A stretch of DNA of 34,837 nt from Deltaproteobacteria bacterium (GCA_029262355.1 JAJCZO010000395.1:1-34837); one strand, 5' to 3'. Positions 1 through 8,734 are shown, counted from the stretch's first letter. Made by a program: numbers and translations. The notes: a model not told the origin generated them from the sequence alone.

Positions 1-687
1 CAGCGCGCGGTGGAGGGCTGGGATTGGTCTCGAAGTGCGCACGGCCATGTCCTCTCCTTGCCCGAGGCACGTCACATCCACCCCGCGGGACGGTACCGCT
101 ACCCGAACTTCCCCTATTCGGGCCGTCTCGAACGGTGCTCCTATTTTCGAGAGATCTTCGAGTCGTTCCCCAGTCCCAAGATGTCCTTCCGACTTCTACG
201 GCGCGGGCCGCAATCGTCGTACGCTCTCCATCATGACCGCTGGGCCGGTTCGCACAGTGCACGATTTCAGATCCCGATCTTCACCGATCCAGAGGCGCGC
301 CTCGTCTTGACGTCCTTCGAAAGCGTGGAGGAGATACCGGGGGCGCTGAGGAGCCTGCTGGAGCAGGCCGATTTCGCGGGCGCCGCTGCCGCGGCACCCG
401 CGCACGTCCGACTCCATCCCCTCGATGCGGGCGTCCTCTATCTCTTCGACACTCGGCGCGTGCACACCCTGTTCAATCCGGGTGCAACGGAACGCCTGGT
501 GCTGTCCTTCGACCTGATCGTCGACGACTGGCTGCGCGAGCAGTTTGCCGACGTCTCCGCCCCCATCGCGCGCAGAAGCTCCACGAGGGTCGTCGGGCCT
601 CGCGCGGCACTCGCGCGCGACTATTGCCTGTCGGCGCTGCACCCGTGGCGCAATCGCATGCAGCGTCTACGTGGAAGTCATCGGTGA
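1..687 (+). CDS. Aspartyl/asparaginyl beta-hydroxylase-like 2-oxoglutarate/Fe(II) oxygenase, 5' partial
   Basis: The reading frame is open from the first base, so the gene probably starts upstream of the window; a GTG at 10 is the first in-window start. The jelly-roll core is recognisable. An HxD iron-binding motif sits in 'LHHDRW' (about nt 226-243), followed by an R-x-Q-x-P-I strand, and near the C-terminus 'RRVHTLFNPGATERLVLSFD' carries the distal iron-binding His and the Arg expected to bind 2-oxoglutarate. Family members hydroxylate Asp/Asn side chains or related carboxylic substrates; the substrate here is unknown. The stop overlaps the GTG start of the next gene (GTGA at 684-687), so the two are probably translationally coupled. 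Family assignment is fairly sure, exact reaction is not. Confidence 0.75.
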   Translation, partial: QRAVEGWDWSRSAHGHVLSLPEARHIHPAGRYRYPNFPYSGRLERCSYFREIFESFPSPKMSFRLLRRGPQSSYALHHDRWAGSHSARFQIPIFTDPEARLVLTSFESVEEIPGALRSLLEQADFAGAAAAAPAHVRLHPLDAGVLYLFDTRRVHTLFNPGATERLVLSFDLIVDDWLREQFADVSAPIARRSSTRVVGPRAALARDYCLSALHPWRNRMQRLRGSHR

Positions 688-1844
688 GAAAGCGCCTCGA
701 GGATTTCCGACGCGTCCGACTGGAGTCGGGTCTCCCTTGGGCCGCCACTCTGGCGGCCGAACGCCTGGGACTGCCCGCATTCCAGCGCCTCTGGCGCCCC
801 CGCCGGGTGGCGCCTGAGACCCTGCTCGAGCAGTTGCGCGAAATCCTGCAGGCGTGGGGCATGTCCCCGGACAACGCCGAGCGGTGTGCGACACGAATCC
901 TGTACGCCGACCTTCGAGCGATCGACTCGCACGGAGCCGCCATGATGCCCTTTTACGATCGACGACGCCGCGACGGTGGCCTCTGCCTGAATCCCGAAAT
1001 CGCAATCGTGGAGGAGAGCCCCGCAACGGCACTGGTCGACGGCGGCGGCGGGTTGGGGCACCTTGCGGGGGACTTCGCCATGACGCTGGCGATCGGCAAG
1101 GCACGCGAGACCGGGATCGCTGCGGTCGGAGTGCGGAACTCGTGGCACTTCGGCGCGGCCGGCGCCTACGCCGCCGACGCCGCGGCGCAGGGGATGATCG
1201 GCTTCTCGACGACGGCGACGCCGACACCGTCGGTCGTTCCCACCGGCGCACGTGAGCCGCGCTTGGGCACCAACCCCATCGCGTTCGTGGCGCCCGGAGA
1301 GAACGGCCCGAGCTTCGCTCTCGACATGGCCACGAGCACCGTCAGCCGCGGAAAGCTCCTCGACCGTTGGCGACAGGGCCGAAGGCTCCCGAACACCTGG
1401 GCCGTCGATGCAGAAGGACAACCCGTCCAACACGGACGCCGAGCCTTCGAAGAGCGCCGACTGACACCGCTGGGCAGCACCGCCGCGGGTTCCAGCCACA
1501 AGGGGTACGGCCTGGCCGTAATGGTCGAAGTGCTCTCCACGGTCCTCACCGGGGCGGGAAGTCCCGGAAGCGAGAATGGCCTCGGGCACTTTTTCCTCGC
1601 CTTGGACCCCCGACGTTTCCGTTCGGACGGGAGCTTCGGCACCGCCCTCGACGCACTCGTGGACCACCTCCGTTCGGCCCCGGAACTCGAGCCCAGCCAA
1701 CCCGTGCAGGTTGCGGGTGACCCGGAAAGAGCCGCCTCGACCGAACGCACGCGCAACGGGATCCCGCTCTCGCGCCACATCTACGAAGACCTCCGCCACC
1801 TGGCCCTGGCGAGCAATGCGTCCTTCGTACTGGAACGCCCGTAG
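684..1844 (+). CDS. Malate/L-lactate dehydrogenase (Ldh2/MdhC-type) family oxidoreductase
   Basis: About 386 residues, close to the usual 340-360 for the Ldh2 family, which reduces or oxidises 2-keto/2-hydroxy acids with NAD(P). Visible hallmarks in order are DSHG (about nt 930), the glycine-rich 'GGGGLGHLAGDFAM', 'VRNSWHFGAAGAYA' with the catalytic-region His, 'EPRLGTNPIAF', 'LDMATSTVSRGK', and 'SHKGYGLAVMVEVLSTVLTG'. I prefer GTG 684, which overlaps the upstream stop. An in-frame TTG at 624 would add 20 residues that do not look like the family. Only 7 nt separate it from the next gene. In this context it may make or consume a hydroxy-acid building block; that role is inferred. Confidence 0.85.
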   Translation: MRKRLEDFRRVRLESGLPWAATLAAERLGLPAFQRLWRPRRVAPETLLEQLREILQAWGMSPDNAERCATRILYADLRAIDSHGAAMMPFYDRRRRDGGLCLNPEIAIVEESPATALVDGGGGLGHLAGDFAMTLAIGKARETGIAAVGVRNSWHFGAAGAYAADAAAQGMIGFSTTATPTPSVVPTGAREPRLGTNPIAFVAPGENGPSFALDMATSTVSRGKLLDRWRQGRRLPNTWAVDAEGQPVQHGRRAFEERRLTPLGSTAAGSSHKGYGLAVMVEVLSTVLTGAGSPGSENGLGHFFLALDPRRFRSDGSFGTALDALVDHLRSAPELEPSQPVQVAGDPERAASTERTRNGIPLSRHIYEDLRHLALASNASFVLERP

Positions 1845-1851
1845 CGAGCGC

Positions 1852-3198
1852 ATGGGCGTTCTTCGGCAACTACAGGGAAGCGCCGTGATCGCGGTCCACC
1901 TGCGTGAGCGTCGCGTCCCGCACTGGAGTCGAGAGCGGATCGAAGCGCGCCGTGACGCGCGCGTGCAACGCATCGTCCGCCACGCAGCCCGGCATGTCCC
2001 GCACTACCGGGATCTCTTTGGGGACATCGGACTGAACGCACGCGACATCCGCACCGTCGCCGATCTGAGGACCCTTCCCCTTCTGGACCGCAAGCAGGTG
2101 CGCAACGAGCCTCGGCGCTTCCTCTCAGAGACGGCTCACCACACTCTGCCCCAACGCACCAGCGGATCTACCGGCACGCCGATGGAAGTCCTGCATGACC
2201 GGAGCTCGATTCTGGCGAACATCGCCTACGGCGAACGCGAGCGCGAAGTGGTCCTCGGGCTCGTGGGTGCCGGCTTCCGGCCGCGAGAGCTCTACGTCGG
2301 CTTCGAAGGTTCGAACTTTCTGAAGGTTCTCGAGTTCACGACCGCGAACGCCCGACTGCCCGTGCGCCCGCGACGCCGCGCCGTGGCGATGACGGAGCCC
2401 GTCGAAGACATCATCGCCGCGATCAACGAGTACGAGCCGCACGTCTTGACGACTTACGGGAGCTTCGCCGACGAACTGTTCCGCCGCATCCGGGCCGAGG
2501 ACATCCGAGTCGCGCTCCCAAAAGTCCTGATGTACGTCGGCGAGACTCTACCCACCGGGCGACGCAAAGCCATCGAGGACGAGTTCGGAATCGCCGTCCT
2601 CTCCCGCTACTGCGCCGTCGAAGCCTTCAAGATCGCATTTTTCTGTGAACGGCGGACCGGATTCCACGTTCACGAAGATCTCTGCGACGTGCAAATTCGC
2701 CGCGACGACGGCTCGTCGGCGGCAGTGGGAGAGACGGGAGAAATCGTTTTGAGCAATCTCGTCAACTTCGCGACTGTCTTGCTCAACTACCCCATGGGCG
2801 ACCTGGGCTCCGCCAGCGCAGCGGCCTGCCCCTGCGGCCGAAACTTCGGGCTCTTGTCGCAGATCGAAGGACGAATCGAGGACTTGATCACCCTCCCCGA
2901 CGGTCAGGTTCTACATCCCCGTGCCATCTGGGCCGCCTTCAAAGACGATCGTGACATTCTGCAGTATCAGTTCACGCAGACGGCTCTGCGCCGCTTCGAG
3001 CTCAAACTCGTCACTTCCGACCCGACCGCTTTCGCGCGGGCCTCCCGCAGAGCCGAACGAACACTACGCGCAACGTTGGGCCACGAGATCGATCTTCGAG
3101 TGGACGCGGAACCTGAGCTGGGCCGACGTGAACGAGGCGAGCGAGGGAAGTTCCGTGCGGTGCGTTCGCAGGTCAGTCGCAGCGCGGCGGGCAGCTGA
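1852..3198 (+). CDS. PaaK/CapK-type (phenylacetate-CoA ligase-like) AMP-forming adenylating enzyme
   Basis: About 448 residues. The N-terminal 'ARHVPHYRDLF' and 'LPLLDRKQVR' are typical of PaaK/CapK proteins. The ATP-binding loop is 'TSGSTGTPMEV'. The aromatic-x-x-E motif appears as 'RYCAVEAFK', with Cys where many relatives have Gly. 'NYPMGDLG' supplies the ribose-binding Asp, and 'ACPCGR' and 'IEGRIEDLI' follow; the C-terminal 'RGKFRAV' carries the likely adenylation Lys. CapK-like members in polysaccharide and natural-product clusters activate a carboxylic acid for transfer; the acid here is unknown. ATG 1852 is 7 nt after the previous stop and precedes the conserved N-terminus; the frame is open further upstream but overlaps the dehydrogenase. 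The 3' end overlaps the convergent ATP-grasp gene by 26 bp. Confidence 0.82.
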   Translation: MGVLRQLQGSAVIAVHLRERRVPHWSRERIEARRDARVQRIVRHAARHVPHYRDLFGDIGLNARDIRTVADLRTLPLLDRKQVRNEPRRFLSETAHHTLPQRTSGSTGTPMEVLHDRSSILANIAYGEREREVVLGLVGAGFRPRELYVGFEGSNFLKVLEFTTANARLPVRPRRRAVAMTEPVEDIIAAINEYEPHVLTTYGSFADELFRRIRAEDIRVALPKVLMYVGETLPTGRRKAIEDEFGIAVLSRYCAVEAFKIAFFCERRTGFHVHEDLCDVQIRRDDGSSAAVGETGEIVLSNLVNFATVLLNYPMGDLGSASAAACPCGRNFGLLSQIEGRIEDLITLPDGQVLHPRAIWAAFKDDRDILQYQFTQTALRRFELKLVTSDPTAFARASRRAERTLRATLGHEIDLRVDAEPELGRRERGERGKFRAVRSQVSRSAAGS

Positions 3199-4405
3199 GC
3201 GCCCAGCTCTTCTTCCGAAGCCTCGCAAGGGGCGCGTTGGCAGCCCGTCGGACCGCCAACGCGGACTGTCGCAGAAACGGCTGCGGGTCGGTTGGCGATA
3301 GGACCGCGTAGATGTGGGGAGAGCGGTACGGAGCGAGAAAGGAGCGAACATCGAGTCCTTCCTGTCGTCCGAACAAAGCCGAGCAAGCAAGGTCCGCCTG
3401 CAGCTGGATCCAATAACCTCTCCAGCCTGTGTCTTCGTTGCGAACCGCGCCGCCCAAGACGAAGTCCTGCCAGCTACTGCGCACGAGATCGATGCCTGCC
3501 GCCGCCGGAAGAGAGTTGTACAGAGCTGCGCGGCAATTGACCTCGATGAAGCGGAACGCGCCCGTCCGCGCGTCGCGTTTGAACTCGACGTAGGCTGGCC
3601 CACGGGCCGCGGCCGCACGCAGCAGCGCAATACTCGCTTCGCGAAGATCGCAAGGATCTTCGACGAGCCGCGCCACGCGGGCGCTCCCGATCCCCGGCGG
3701 ATTCTGGCGAACCTTCTGCACCGTCGCTCCGGACGATGGCTCTCCTGCCGCATCCATGTACAGGCAGTGAATGAACAGCTCCGAGTCCTCCCCGGGAACG
3801 TACTCGAACACCAGCGAAGGGCACCGAATGTCGCGCACCGTCGCAGAGGCCTCGGCCAGTTCTGTCGCGTCGCGCGCCAGAAACGCCTTCCGGCCAAGGC
3901 GGTCGATGAGCCGATCGTGGCGAACGGGCTTGACCACGACGGGATAGCGCAGTGGGACGTCACTCCGGACGACGTCCTCCGTGGTCCCGTAGCAGTGCGG
4001 AACGTCGAGCCCTGCGCTCTTCGCAAGGTCGTGCATCGCGTCCTTTTCGAGCAACGTCCGAATGCGTTCCCAAGGTTCGAAGGTGAGAATGTAGCTGCGG
4101 GAGAGCTCCTCGTGGTGGCGAGCAAGGCACCGGAGCGCATCATCACTCGTCGGAAACACGGCACGCCCTCGCCAACGCGACGCGTTCTGCCGCAAGAAAT
4201 CAACGAAGACCTCCGGATCGTCATGCGCGCCGGCCAACCCATGGGGCTCAGTCACCGCCCGAGAAACGTGGGCGATGTCGAAGGGGCGCGTCGAGAGACA
4301 GGCGACTTCGATTCCCAACGCGGCGAGAGATCGCGCCACGCCCAGACCATTGACGTGTGCGCCGATCACGACGGCCGCGGATGGGGTCATGCCAAAAGCG
4401 CGCAT
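3173..4405 (-). CDS. ATP-grasp domain carboxylate-amine ligase-like protein
   Basis: About 410 residues. The N-terminal 'AVVIGAHVNGLGVARSLA' is the pre-ATP-grasp Rossmann-like strand-loop. The middle 'YPVVVKPVRHDRL' is the ATP-binding lysine strand and 'SLVFEYVPGEDSELFI' the second. 'FRFIEVNCRA' is the E-x-N-x-R metal and phosphate motif. Family members join a carboxylate (through an acyl phosphate) to an amine, often an amino acid. I chose ATG 4405, 8 nt after the methyltransferase stop; ATG 4390 is equally plausible. A longer frame reaches 4558 but overlaps the methyltransferase. It probably forms an operon with the methyltransferase upstream. An amide-bond-forming enzyme facing a CapK-like adenylator suggests a shared pathway, by inference. 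Confidence 0.83.
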   Translation of the reverse strand: MRAFGMTPSAAVVIGAHVNGLGVARSLAALGIEVACLSTRPFDIAHVSRAVTEPHGLAGAHDDPEVFVDFLRQNASRWRGRAVFPTSDDALRCLARHHEELSRSYILTFEPWERIRTLLEKDAMHDLAKSAGLDVPHCYGTTEDVVRSDVPLRYPVVVKPVRHDRLIDRLGRKAFLARDATELAEASATVRDIRCPSLVFEYVPGEDSELFIHCLYMDAAGEPSSGATVQKVRQNPPGIGSARVARLVEDPCDLREASIALLRAAAARGPAYVEFKRDARTGAFRFIEVNCRAALYNSLPAAAGIDLVRSSWQDFVLGGAVRNEDTGWRGYWIQLQADLACSALFGRQEGLDVRSFLAPYRSPHIYAVLSPTDPQPFLRQSALAVRRAANAPLARLRKKSWALSCPPRCD

Positions 4406-4413
4406 GCAGCAGG

Positions 4414-5244
4414 CTACCGCCGCACGGCGCAGGCGGCCACCAGGTGCCCCGTCAGGAAGCGTGTCGGCCAACGCGCCAATCCTTCCCACCGTTCGAGGTT
4501 GGCCAAGAACCGCGTCTGATCTGCCGACGAACGCCGCGCCATCGTACGGGAGCGCCATACCGACCAGACCCGCGGACAGTGAAGAAGTGCCGCGGTCGCT
4601 CGTACGTCGAACTTCGCGCTACGAAGCCGCCGTTTCAGTTCCGAGCGACGAAGAGTCGCGCCGATCGGGTACGGCACCAGGCCCGCCCAGCGCAGGGCCC
4701 CCATCGGGAGTGCGTTGCGCAAGCCCACCACCGGATTCGTCGGGTTGTCCAACGTGAGGATCAGGGTACCGCCGACGCGAAGGACACGGTGGATCTCGCG
4801 GAACGCACGATCGATCTCGTTCGTCGTCTCGAAGTGATCCAGGGTCGAGTTCGACACGACGACGTCGAAACTCGCGGTCGCAAAGGGCAGCCGCCGAACA
4901 TCGGCGACCGCTCCGTCGAGGCCTTGTCGACACGCGGCGGACACGATGCGCCCCGAGATATCCATTCCCGCGGCGTGCTCCGAACGAGCGGCCAGCGCCG
5001 TCGCGAGACCCTCGCCCGCGATTTCATCGAACAGGTCCGTCTTGAGCACGCGGCGTGCATGCTGGGGCCACCAAGACTCGACGAGCTGTCGATTGACGTG
5101 ATCCGCGTGACGCCGCCAAAGTCGATCGACATCTTGCTCGAGCCATTCTTCGGCAACGAGGTCCCAAGGTGCGTGATCTTTTACTGGCAAAGTCTTCCGC
5201 GCGGCACGCTTCAGTAGGTACCGGACTCGTCGAGTCCCTGCCAT
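4414..5244 (-). CDS. Class I SAM-dependent methyltransferase (Methyltransf_11-like)
   Basis: 276 residues from ATG 5244. Motif I is the variant 'LKTDLFDEIAGEG' followed by 'AAGMDIS', whose Asp would contact the SAM ribose. Then come 'VADVRRLPFATASFDVVVSNSTLDHF' (motifs II/III) and 'EIHRVLRVGGTLILTLDN' (motif IV region). These are hallmarks of small-molecule or lipid methyltransferases. The N-terminus is basic (MAGTRRVRYLLKRAARK) and not a signal peptide, so it should be cytoplasmic. It is first in a two-gene minus-strand unit with the ATP-grasp gene. The target atom and substrate cannot be read from the sequence. Confidence 0.85.
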   Translation of the reverse strand: MAGTRRVRYLLKRAARKTLPVKDHAPWDLVAEEWLEQDVDRLWRRHADHVNRQLVESWWPQHARRVLKTDLFDEIAGEGLATALAARSEHAAGMDISGRIVSAACRQGLDGAVADVRRLPFATASFDVVVSNSTLDHFETTNEIDRAFREIHRVLRVGGTLILTLDNPTNPVVGLRNALPMGALRWAGLVPYPIGATLRRSELKRRLRSAKFDVRATAALLHCPRVWSVWRSRTMARRSSADQTRFLANLERWEGLARWPTRFLTGHLVAACAVRR

Positions 5245-5410
5245 GCGCAGGGGGCGAGGTGCGACCCGTTCGGCGGGATGGCGGGGCGCGCGAGATCGCG
5301 ACGCGACAACCCTTCATGGGTCCGAAGTGACACGAATCTGTGCGCTTTCTCACGATCGCCAACAATCGATCCGGTGGCGGTCTGACATCGAACGTGCGCG
5401 CGCCACCCAC

Positions 5411-5447
5411 GGCCTCTCTGCCGGCTAGCTCGTCCGGCCGAGAGGCC
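5411..5447 (-). terminator. Strong hairpin after the 1023-aa secreted protein gene
   Basis: The arms GGCCTCTCTGCCGG (5411-5424) and CCGGCCGAGAGGCC (5434-5447) pair over 14 positions with one mismatch, around a 9-nt loop. The hairpin begins 11 nt past the stop of the minus-strand gene 5459-8530. No T-tract follows on either strand, so it is a terminator-like or 3'-end-protecting hairpin rather than a classical intrinsic terminator. Confidence 0.6.
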
Positions 5448-5458
5448 TGGGCGCGATG

Positions 5459-8400
5459 CTAGAAGCCTGGGAGCGGATCGACGAATCCGCTCCCCCAGTC
5501 GCGGCACATCGCCGCCGGCGCACGGACGCCTTTGCACACTCCGCTCGATTCGGGACCACAGTCGATGTACGGAGCGATTCGGTCGTCGAGCGTCACACTC
5601 GCCAGGAGCGCTTCCGTTGCAGGCCCCCATGCCCCTCCGCACGACTGGTGCGGGGCGCATTGGACGTACGGCGCGAGGGAGCCCCAGCTGAGGGTCAGGG
5701 TATCGGTGCGCTGACTGCCCTCGACCATCGCGTCGATGAGCGCCTGCCCGAACGGGGAGATGGACAGGTTCCCTTCACCGCACGTGTCTTGCTCCGGCGC
5801 GCAATCGACTTGGCAAATGCCCACCGAGGGATCACAGAAGTGGAGCAGGCCACCGCCATCGTCGTCGCCCGAGCCGCCGGTGTTGCCGCCGCCGGAGTCC
5901 CCACCCTCGCGTCCGCCCGAACCACCGCCATCGTCGCCGGTCTCGCCAGAGTCCGTACCGCCGTCTTCACCTTCAGGACTGGCCTCCGGGGTGAACGCGG
6001 TGCAGGCATTTCCAACCTCGACGTCGCAGTACCGCTGGGGGGGCTTCTTCTCTGTGTCGATTCCCGCAGCTTCGAGCCCGTGATCGAGAACGACCATGAG
6101 CGGGCCAATCCCAGACCCCGCCTTCGCGAACTCCCATGGCATCTCATCCCAATCGGCGAAGGTGCCGATCAAGAAACCCTCGACAAGAGGTCCCGCGACG
6201 CTGGTCGCGAGCTCGACGAACAGATCGGCTGCCAGACCGTCGTTTCCATCATTGATCTGTTGCGGCGCGGTACGCGTGTCATCCATTGCGAAGCTCCGTT
6301 TGTCGTGAATTTGAATGCGCCTTGCCGGCTCGTCCAGCCGCAGAATCTCGTCCAGAGATCGTGACTGAGCGGCGATCCCGGCCACTCTCCGTGACAAAGC
6401 AGGCAGAGTACCCTGAGACGCCCAGGCAGCAGAGATTCCCGCGCGGAGCGCGATGTGGGCCCGTAGGCTGTCGCGAGAGGCAGCATCCTCGAAGCTTCGG
6501 ATGACCGAGTCGAGCTGGGGGTCCCCACCGGCAAGGAAGCTGCTGCTCGCCGCGTGACCGTCGTCGTATGCCCGCCAGAACTCGCGTTCGAACGCCGAAC
6601 GATGCATCGGGTAGAGCGTGCTACCGCTCGCGCGGTGGACGACGAACCCGCCCTGCCCTCTGCCAGCCGCCTCATCCAGGACTCGGTGACCGAAGAGATC
6701 TGGGGTGAGACGCGTCTCGCTGAGTCCGAGCCTCATACCGACGAGATGCAACGAAGCGGCGTTCAGCCGGTCTCCTGCCAGGGCTGCTGGACCGCGCTCG
6801 CCGAAGAGTCTCGCGTTCTCCGGGCAGTCACCAGAAAGCTCGCGCGAGCCGCCCGACTGCTCCGACAACGCGGCAGCAGGCGCTCTCTCCGGCTGCCAGC
6901 GGACTCTCCAAACACCGTCCATCGACCGAGGCTGGCCGATGGGAATGCGGAGCGTGCGCCCTCTCTGATCGGTGCGCAGACAACGGTCGGCGAACGGCTG
7001 TTCGTACGACGCACACGTCCGCGCGACCAAGGTTCCGTCCGGTGCGAAGACCCGCAACCCATTGCGAAACGCGAGATGGTTGGTCGAATCGACGACCACC
7101 TCCAGGTCTCGGACCTGCTTCCCCGGCGCGCTCAAATGGAAGCGAAACTCTCGCGCACTTCCGTCCGATACGTTCTCGGGCTTGGCGAGCCTCTCGATGG
7201 CGACGACGTCGGTCGAGACGCCCTTGACCGCCAAGCCCCACGCGATGTTGTATTTGTGCGTGACGTCTTTGCCTTGACGATTCTCGAGTCGCAGCTGCCA
7301 AACTCCGTCAACGGGGTCATTGTGGAAGGGGTGCTTTAGGCCGGCGCTACCGATCTCGATTTGGTGATACTCACCTCGCGCTTTGAGGCGCTTGCCCAGA
7401 CGCAAACGCCGGCCTCGCGGGTCGATGAGTACCGCACGCAGCGAGGTCTTCGATCCACGCACACTCTTCAGCTGGAGGAAGACCGTAGCCTCCCCGAACC
7501 GGACACCCGATGCGACCAGTTGGCTCGCGCCGCGCAGCGCATCGACGGGATCGCCGTGGAGATTCGTCTCGTTGACGAAGTGCCGCGTGACGACGCGTTC
7601 GCCCCCGACCTTTTCCCGGGCGCCCTGGGTCCGCATCGTCGCCTTCCGAATTCGGAAGCGCGGAACATCAGCCACGCTCAATAGCTCTAAGGTCGTCGGG
7701 TCATAGCGCGACAGTCCGGGCAGCATGTCGTGAAATAGGGGCTGCGTATCGGTCACGACGATGAGCCAGGTCCCCCAACTCGCGCGGCCTCGTACCTGAT
7801 CGAGGGCACGTTGAATTCGACGAGCCGAGAAGGTCGTTTTCGGCGCAAGTGTACTCTTGAAGAGCGTCTTTTGGCCGTAGCAGGAAGAGCCCCACGACCG
7901 ATCCGCCTTGGTCCCCCACCCCCACGGCCCGGAGCATCCGACGGCCTCGGTCTCGAGCCGGCCTTCCCCGTCGAACATGGGCAAGCCGAACGGATCGCGC
8001 TTGGGCGCGACGATTGAAACGAGCGGCTGCTTCTCGACGGTCGCGCGAGCCCAGCCTGCCCCCGCAATCGCGGAAACAGGATACGGCGACGGACCGTCCC
8101 CGTTGGCGAGGCGGTAGTGCAACGCCTCGCTGACGTCGAAGACCTCACCGCCTGGGCTCACCAAGCGCACCTCCGCTTCGTCATAGCGCACGAGCGCAGC
8201 AGGAGTCGCGAGATCGCCCTTTCTCGTCGAGAGAATCGCCGGCTCCAACTCGAGGTCCACCGAAATCTCGGCGAGGTTCACGTTCTCGCCGACGGGGATC
8301 CGGATCGTCGCAACGCTCACTGGCGCCTGACGCTCTGACGTTTGATCCGGATGGATCACGTCGGCTGTGTATGTGAACTCTGCCCTTCCGGAGGGCTTGG

Positions 8401-8530
8401 GCTTCACGCTCGGGCTGGTCCCGAAGCCTTTCTTGGCAACCGCCGCCGGGGGCGATCCCACTACTACGTTCGCGAGCATGATGGCCGCAGCGAACAACCC
8501 GCGCGCGCATCCGAGTCTCGATCGATTCAT
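5459..8530 (-). CDS. Large secreted protein with P-domain-like beta-sandwich segments and Cys-rich tail
   Basis: 1023 residues from ATG 8530, chosen because 'GGGAGAGG' lies just upstream and a signal peptide follows at once (basic MNRSR, hydrophobic core, cleavage near AVA-KK). The upstream in-frame extension lacks these. Two segments, near residues 395-435 ('DPVDGVWQLRLENRQ') and 530-555 ('SMDGVWRVRWQ'), look like the closing strands of proprotein-convertase P-domain-like sandwiches; this is a weak resemblance. Near residues 850-895 is a Gly/Asp/Ser/Glu-rich linker, followed by a tail with about 13 cysteines, which should be disulphide-bonded outside the cytoplasm. There is no lipobox and no recognisable protease. 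A sigma-54-type promoter precedes it. Function unknown; an envelope or surface structural or binding role is inferred. Confidence 0.8.
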   Translation of the reverse strand: MNRSRLGCARGLFAAAIMLANVVVGSPPAAVAKKGFGTSPSVKPKPSGRAEFTYTADVIHPDQTSERQAPVSVATIRIPVGENVNLAEISVDLELEPAILSTRKGDLATPAALVRYDEAEVRLVSPGGEVFDVSEALHYRLANGDGPSPYPVSAIAGAGWARATVEKQPLVSIVAPKRDPFGLPMFDGEGRLETEAVGCSGPWGWGTKADRSWGSSCYGQKTLFKSTLAPKTTFSARRIQRALDQVRGRASWGTWLIVVTDTQPLFHDMLPGLSRYDPTTLELLSVADVPRFRIRKATMRTQGAREKVGGERVVTRHFVNETNLHGDPVDALRGASQLVASGVRFGEATVFLQLKSVRGSKTSLRAVLIDPRGRRLRLGKRLKARGEYHQIEIGSAGLKHPFHNDPVDGVWQLRLENRQGKDVTHKYNIAWGLAVKGVSTDVVAIERLAKPENVSDGSAREFRFHLSAPGKQVRDLEVVVDSTNHLAFRNGLRVFAPDGTLVARTCASYEQPFADRCLRTDQRGRTLRIPIGQPRSMDGVWRVRWQPERAPAAALSEQSGGSRELSGDCPENARLFGERGPAALAGDRLNAASLHLVGMRLGLSETRLTPDLFGHRVLDEAAGRGQGGFVVHRASGSTLYPMHRSAFEREFWRAYDDGHAASSSFLAGGDPQLDSVIRSFEDAASRDSLRAHIALRAGISAAWASQGTLPALSRRVAGIAAQSRSLDEILRLDEPARRIQIHDKRSFAMDDTRTAPQQINDGNDGLAADLFVELATSVAGPLVEGFLIGTFADWDEMPWEFAKAGSGIGPLMVVLDHGLEAAGIDTEKKPPQRYCDVEVGNACTAFTPEASPEGEDGGTDSGETGDDGGGSGGREGGDSGGGNTGGSGDDDGGGLLHFCDPSVGICQVDCAPEQDTCGEGNLSISPFGQALIDAMVEGSQRTDTLTLSWGSLAPYVQCAPHQSCGGAWGPATEALLASVTLDDRIAPYIDCGPESSGVCKGVRAPAAMCRDWGSGFVDPLPGF

Positions 8531-8594
8531 TGACCCTCTCCCTTCGTGGATCCGCGCCGAGAAGATGTCGTCGTCTCTCGGGCGAGATGATCTT

Positions 8595-8609
8595 GGGGGT
8601 GAATCCCCC
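8595..8609 (-). other. 5'-proximal stem-loop in the predicted leader of the 1023-aa secreted protein
   Basis: On the transcribed strand the sequence reads GGGGGATTCACCCCC, five G-C pairs around a 5-nt loop. It would begin about 4 nt after the transcription start predicted from the -24/-12 element at 8623-8638 (start near 8612). A stem at the extreme 5' end could stabilise the mRNA. Its small size means chance is possible. Confidence 0.35.
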
Positions 8610-8622
8610 GCGGGGAGACCAG

Positions 8623-8638
8623 AGCAGGCGCCGTGCCA
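8623..8638 (-). promoter_or_regulatory. Sigma-54 (-24/-12) promoter for the 1023-aa secreted protein
   Basis: The minus strand reads C-TGGCACGGCGCCTGCT, matching the YTGGCACG-N4-TTGCW consensus with one change (first T of TTGC to C) and exact GG-N10-GC spacing. The predicted start is near 8612, giving a leader of about 82 nt before ATG 8530. It lies in the gap between lnt and the secreted-protein gene, in the correct orientation. Confidence 0.7.
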
Positions 8639-8699
8639 GAGCACTCCGCCGAAACACGTACCGCCCCGTACGGGCTCGAAGGCAGTCCCCGTCACGGGC

Positions 8700-8734
8700 G
8701 ACGGACATCGTCGAGAAAACTCGACGCCATCGTC
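8700..8734 (-). terminator. Terminator-like hairpin after lnt
   Basis: CGTCGAG (8709-8715) and CTCGACG (8720-8726) form a perfect 7-bp stem with an AAAA loop. GACG (8700-8703) and CGTC (8731-8734) extend it across a small internal loop. It touches the lnt stop codon. There is no T-tract. It also lies 70-95 bp upstream of the -24/-12 element at 8623-8638, so it could instead be an activator site. Confidence 0.45.

Noticed and set aside
3314..4519. Long + strand frame antisense to the ATP-grasp gene
   Set aside because: The minus-strand frame has clear ATP-grasp motifs; the + frame is Arg-rich with no domain and is a shadow of GC-rich codon use.
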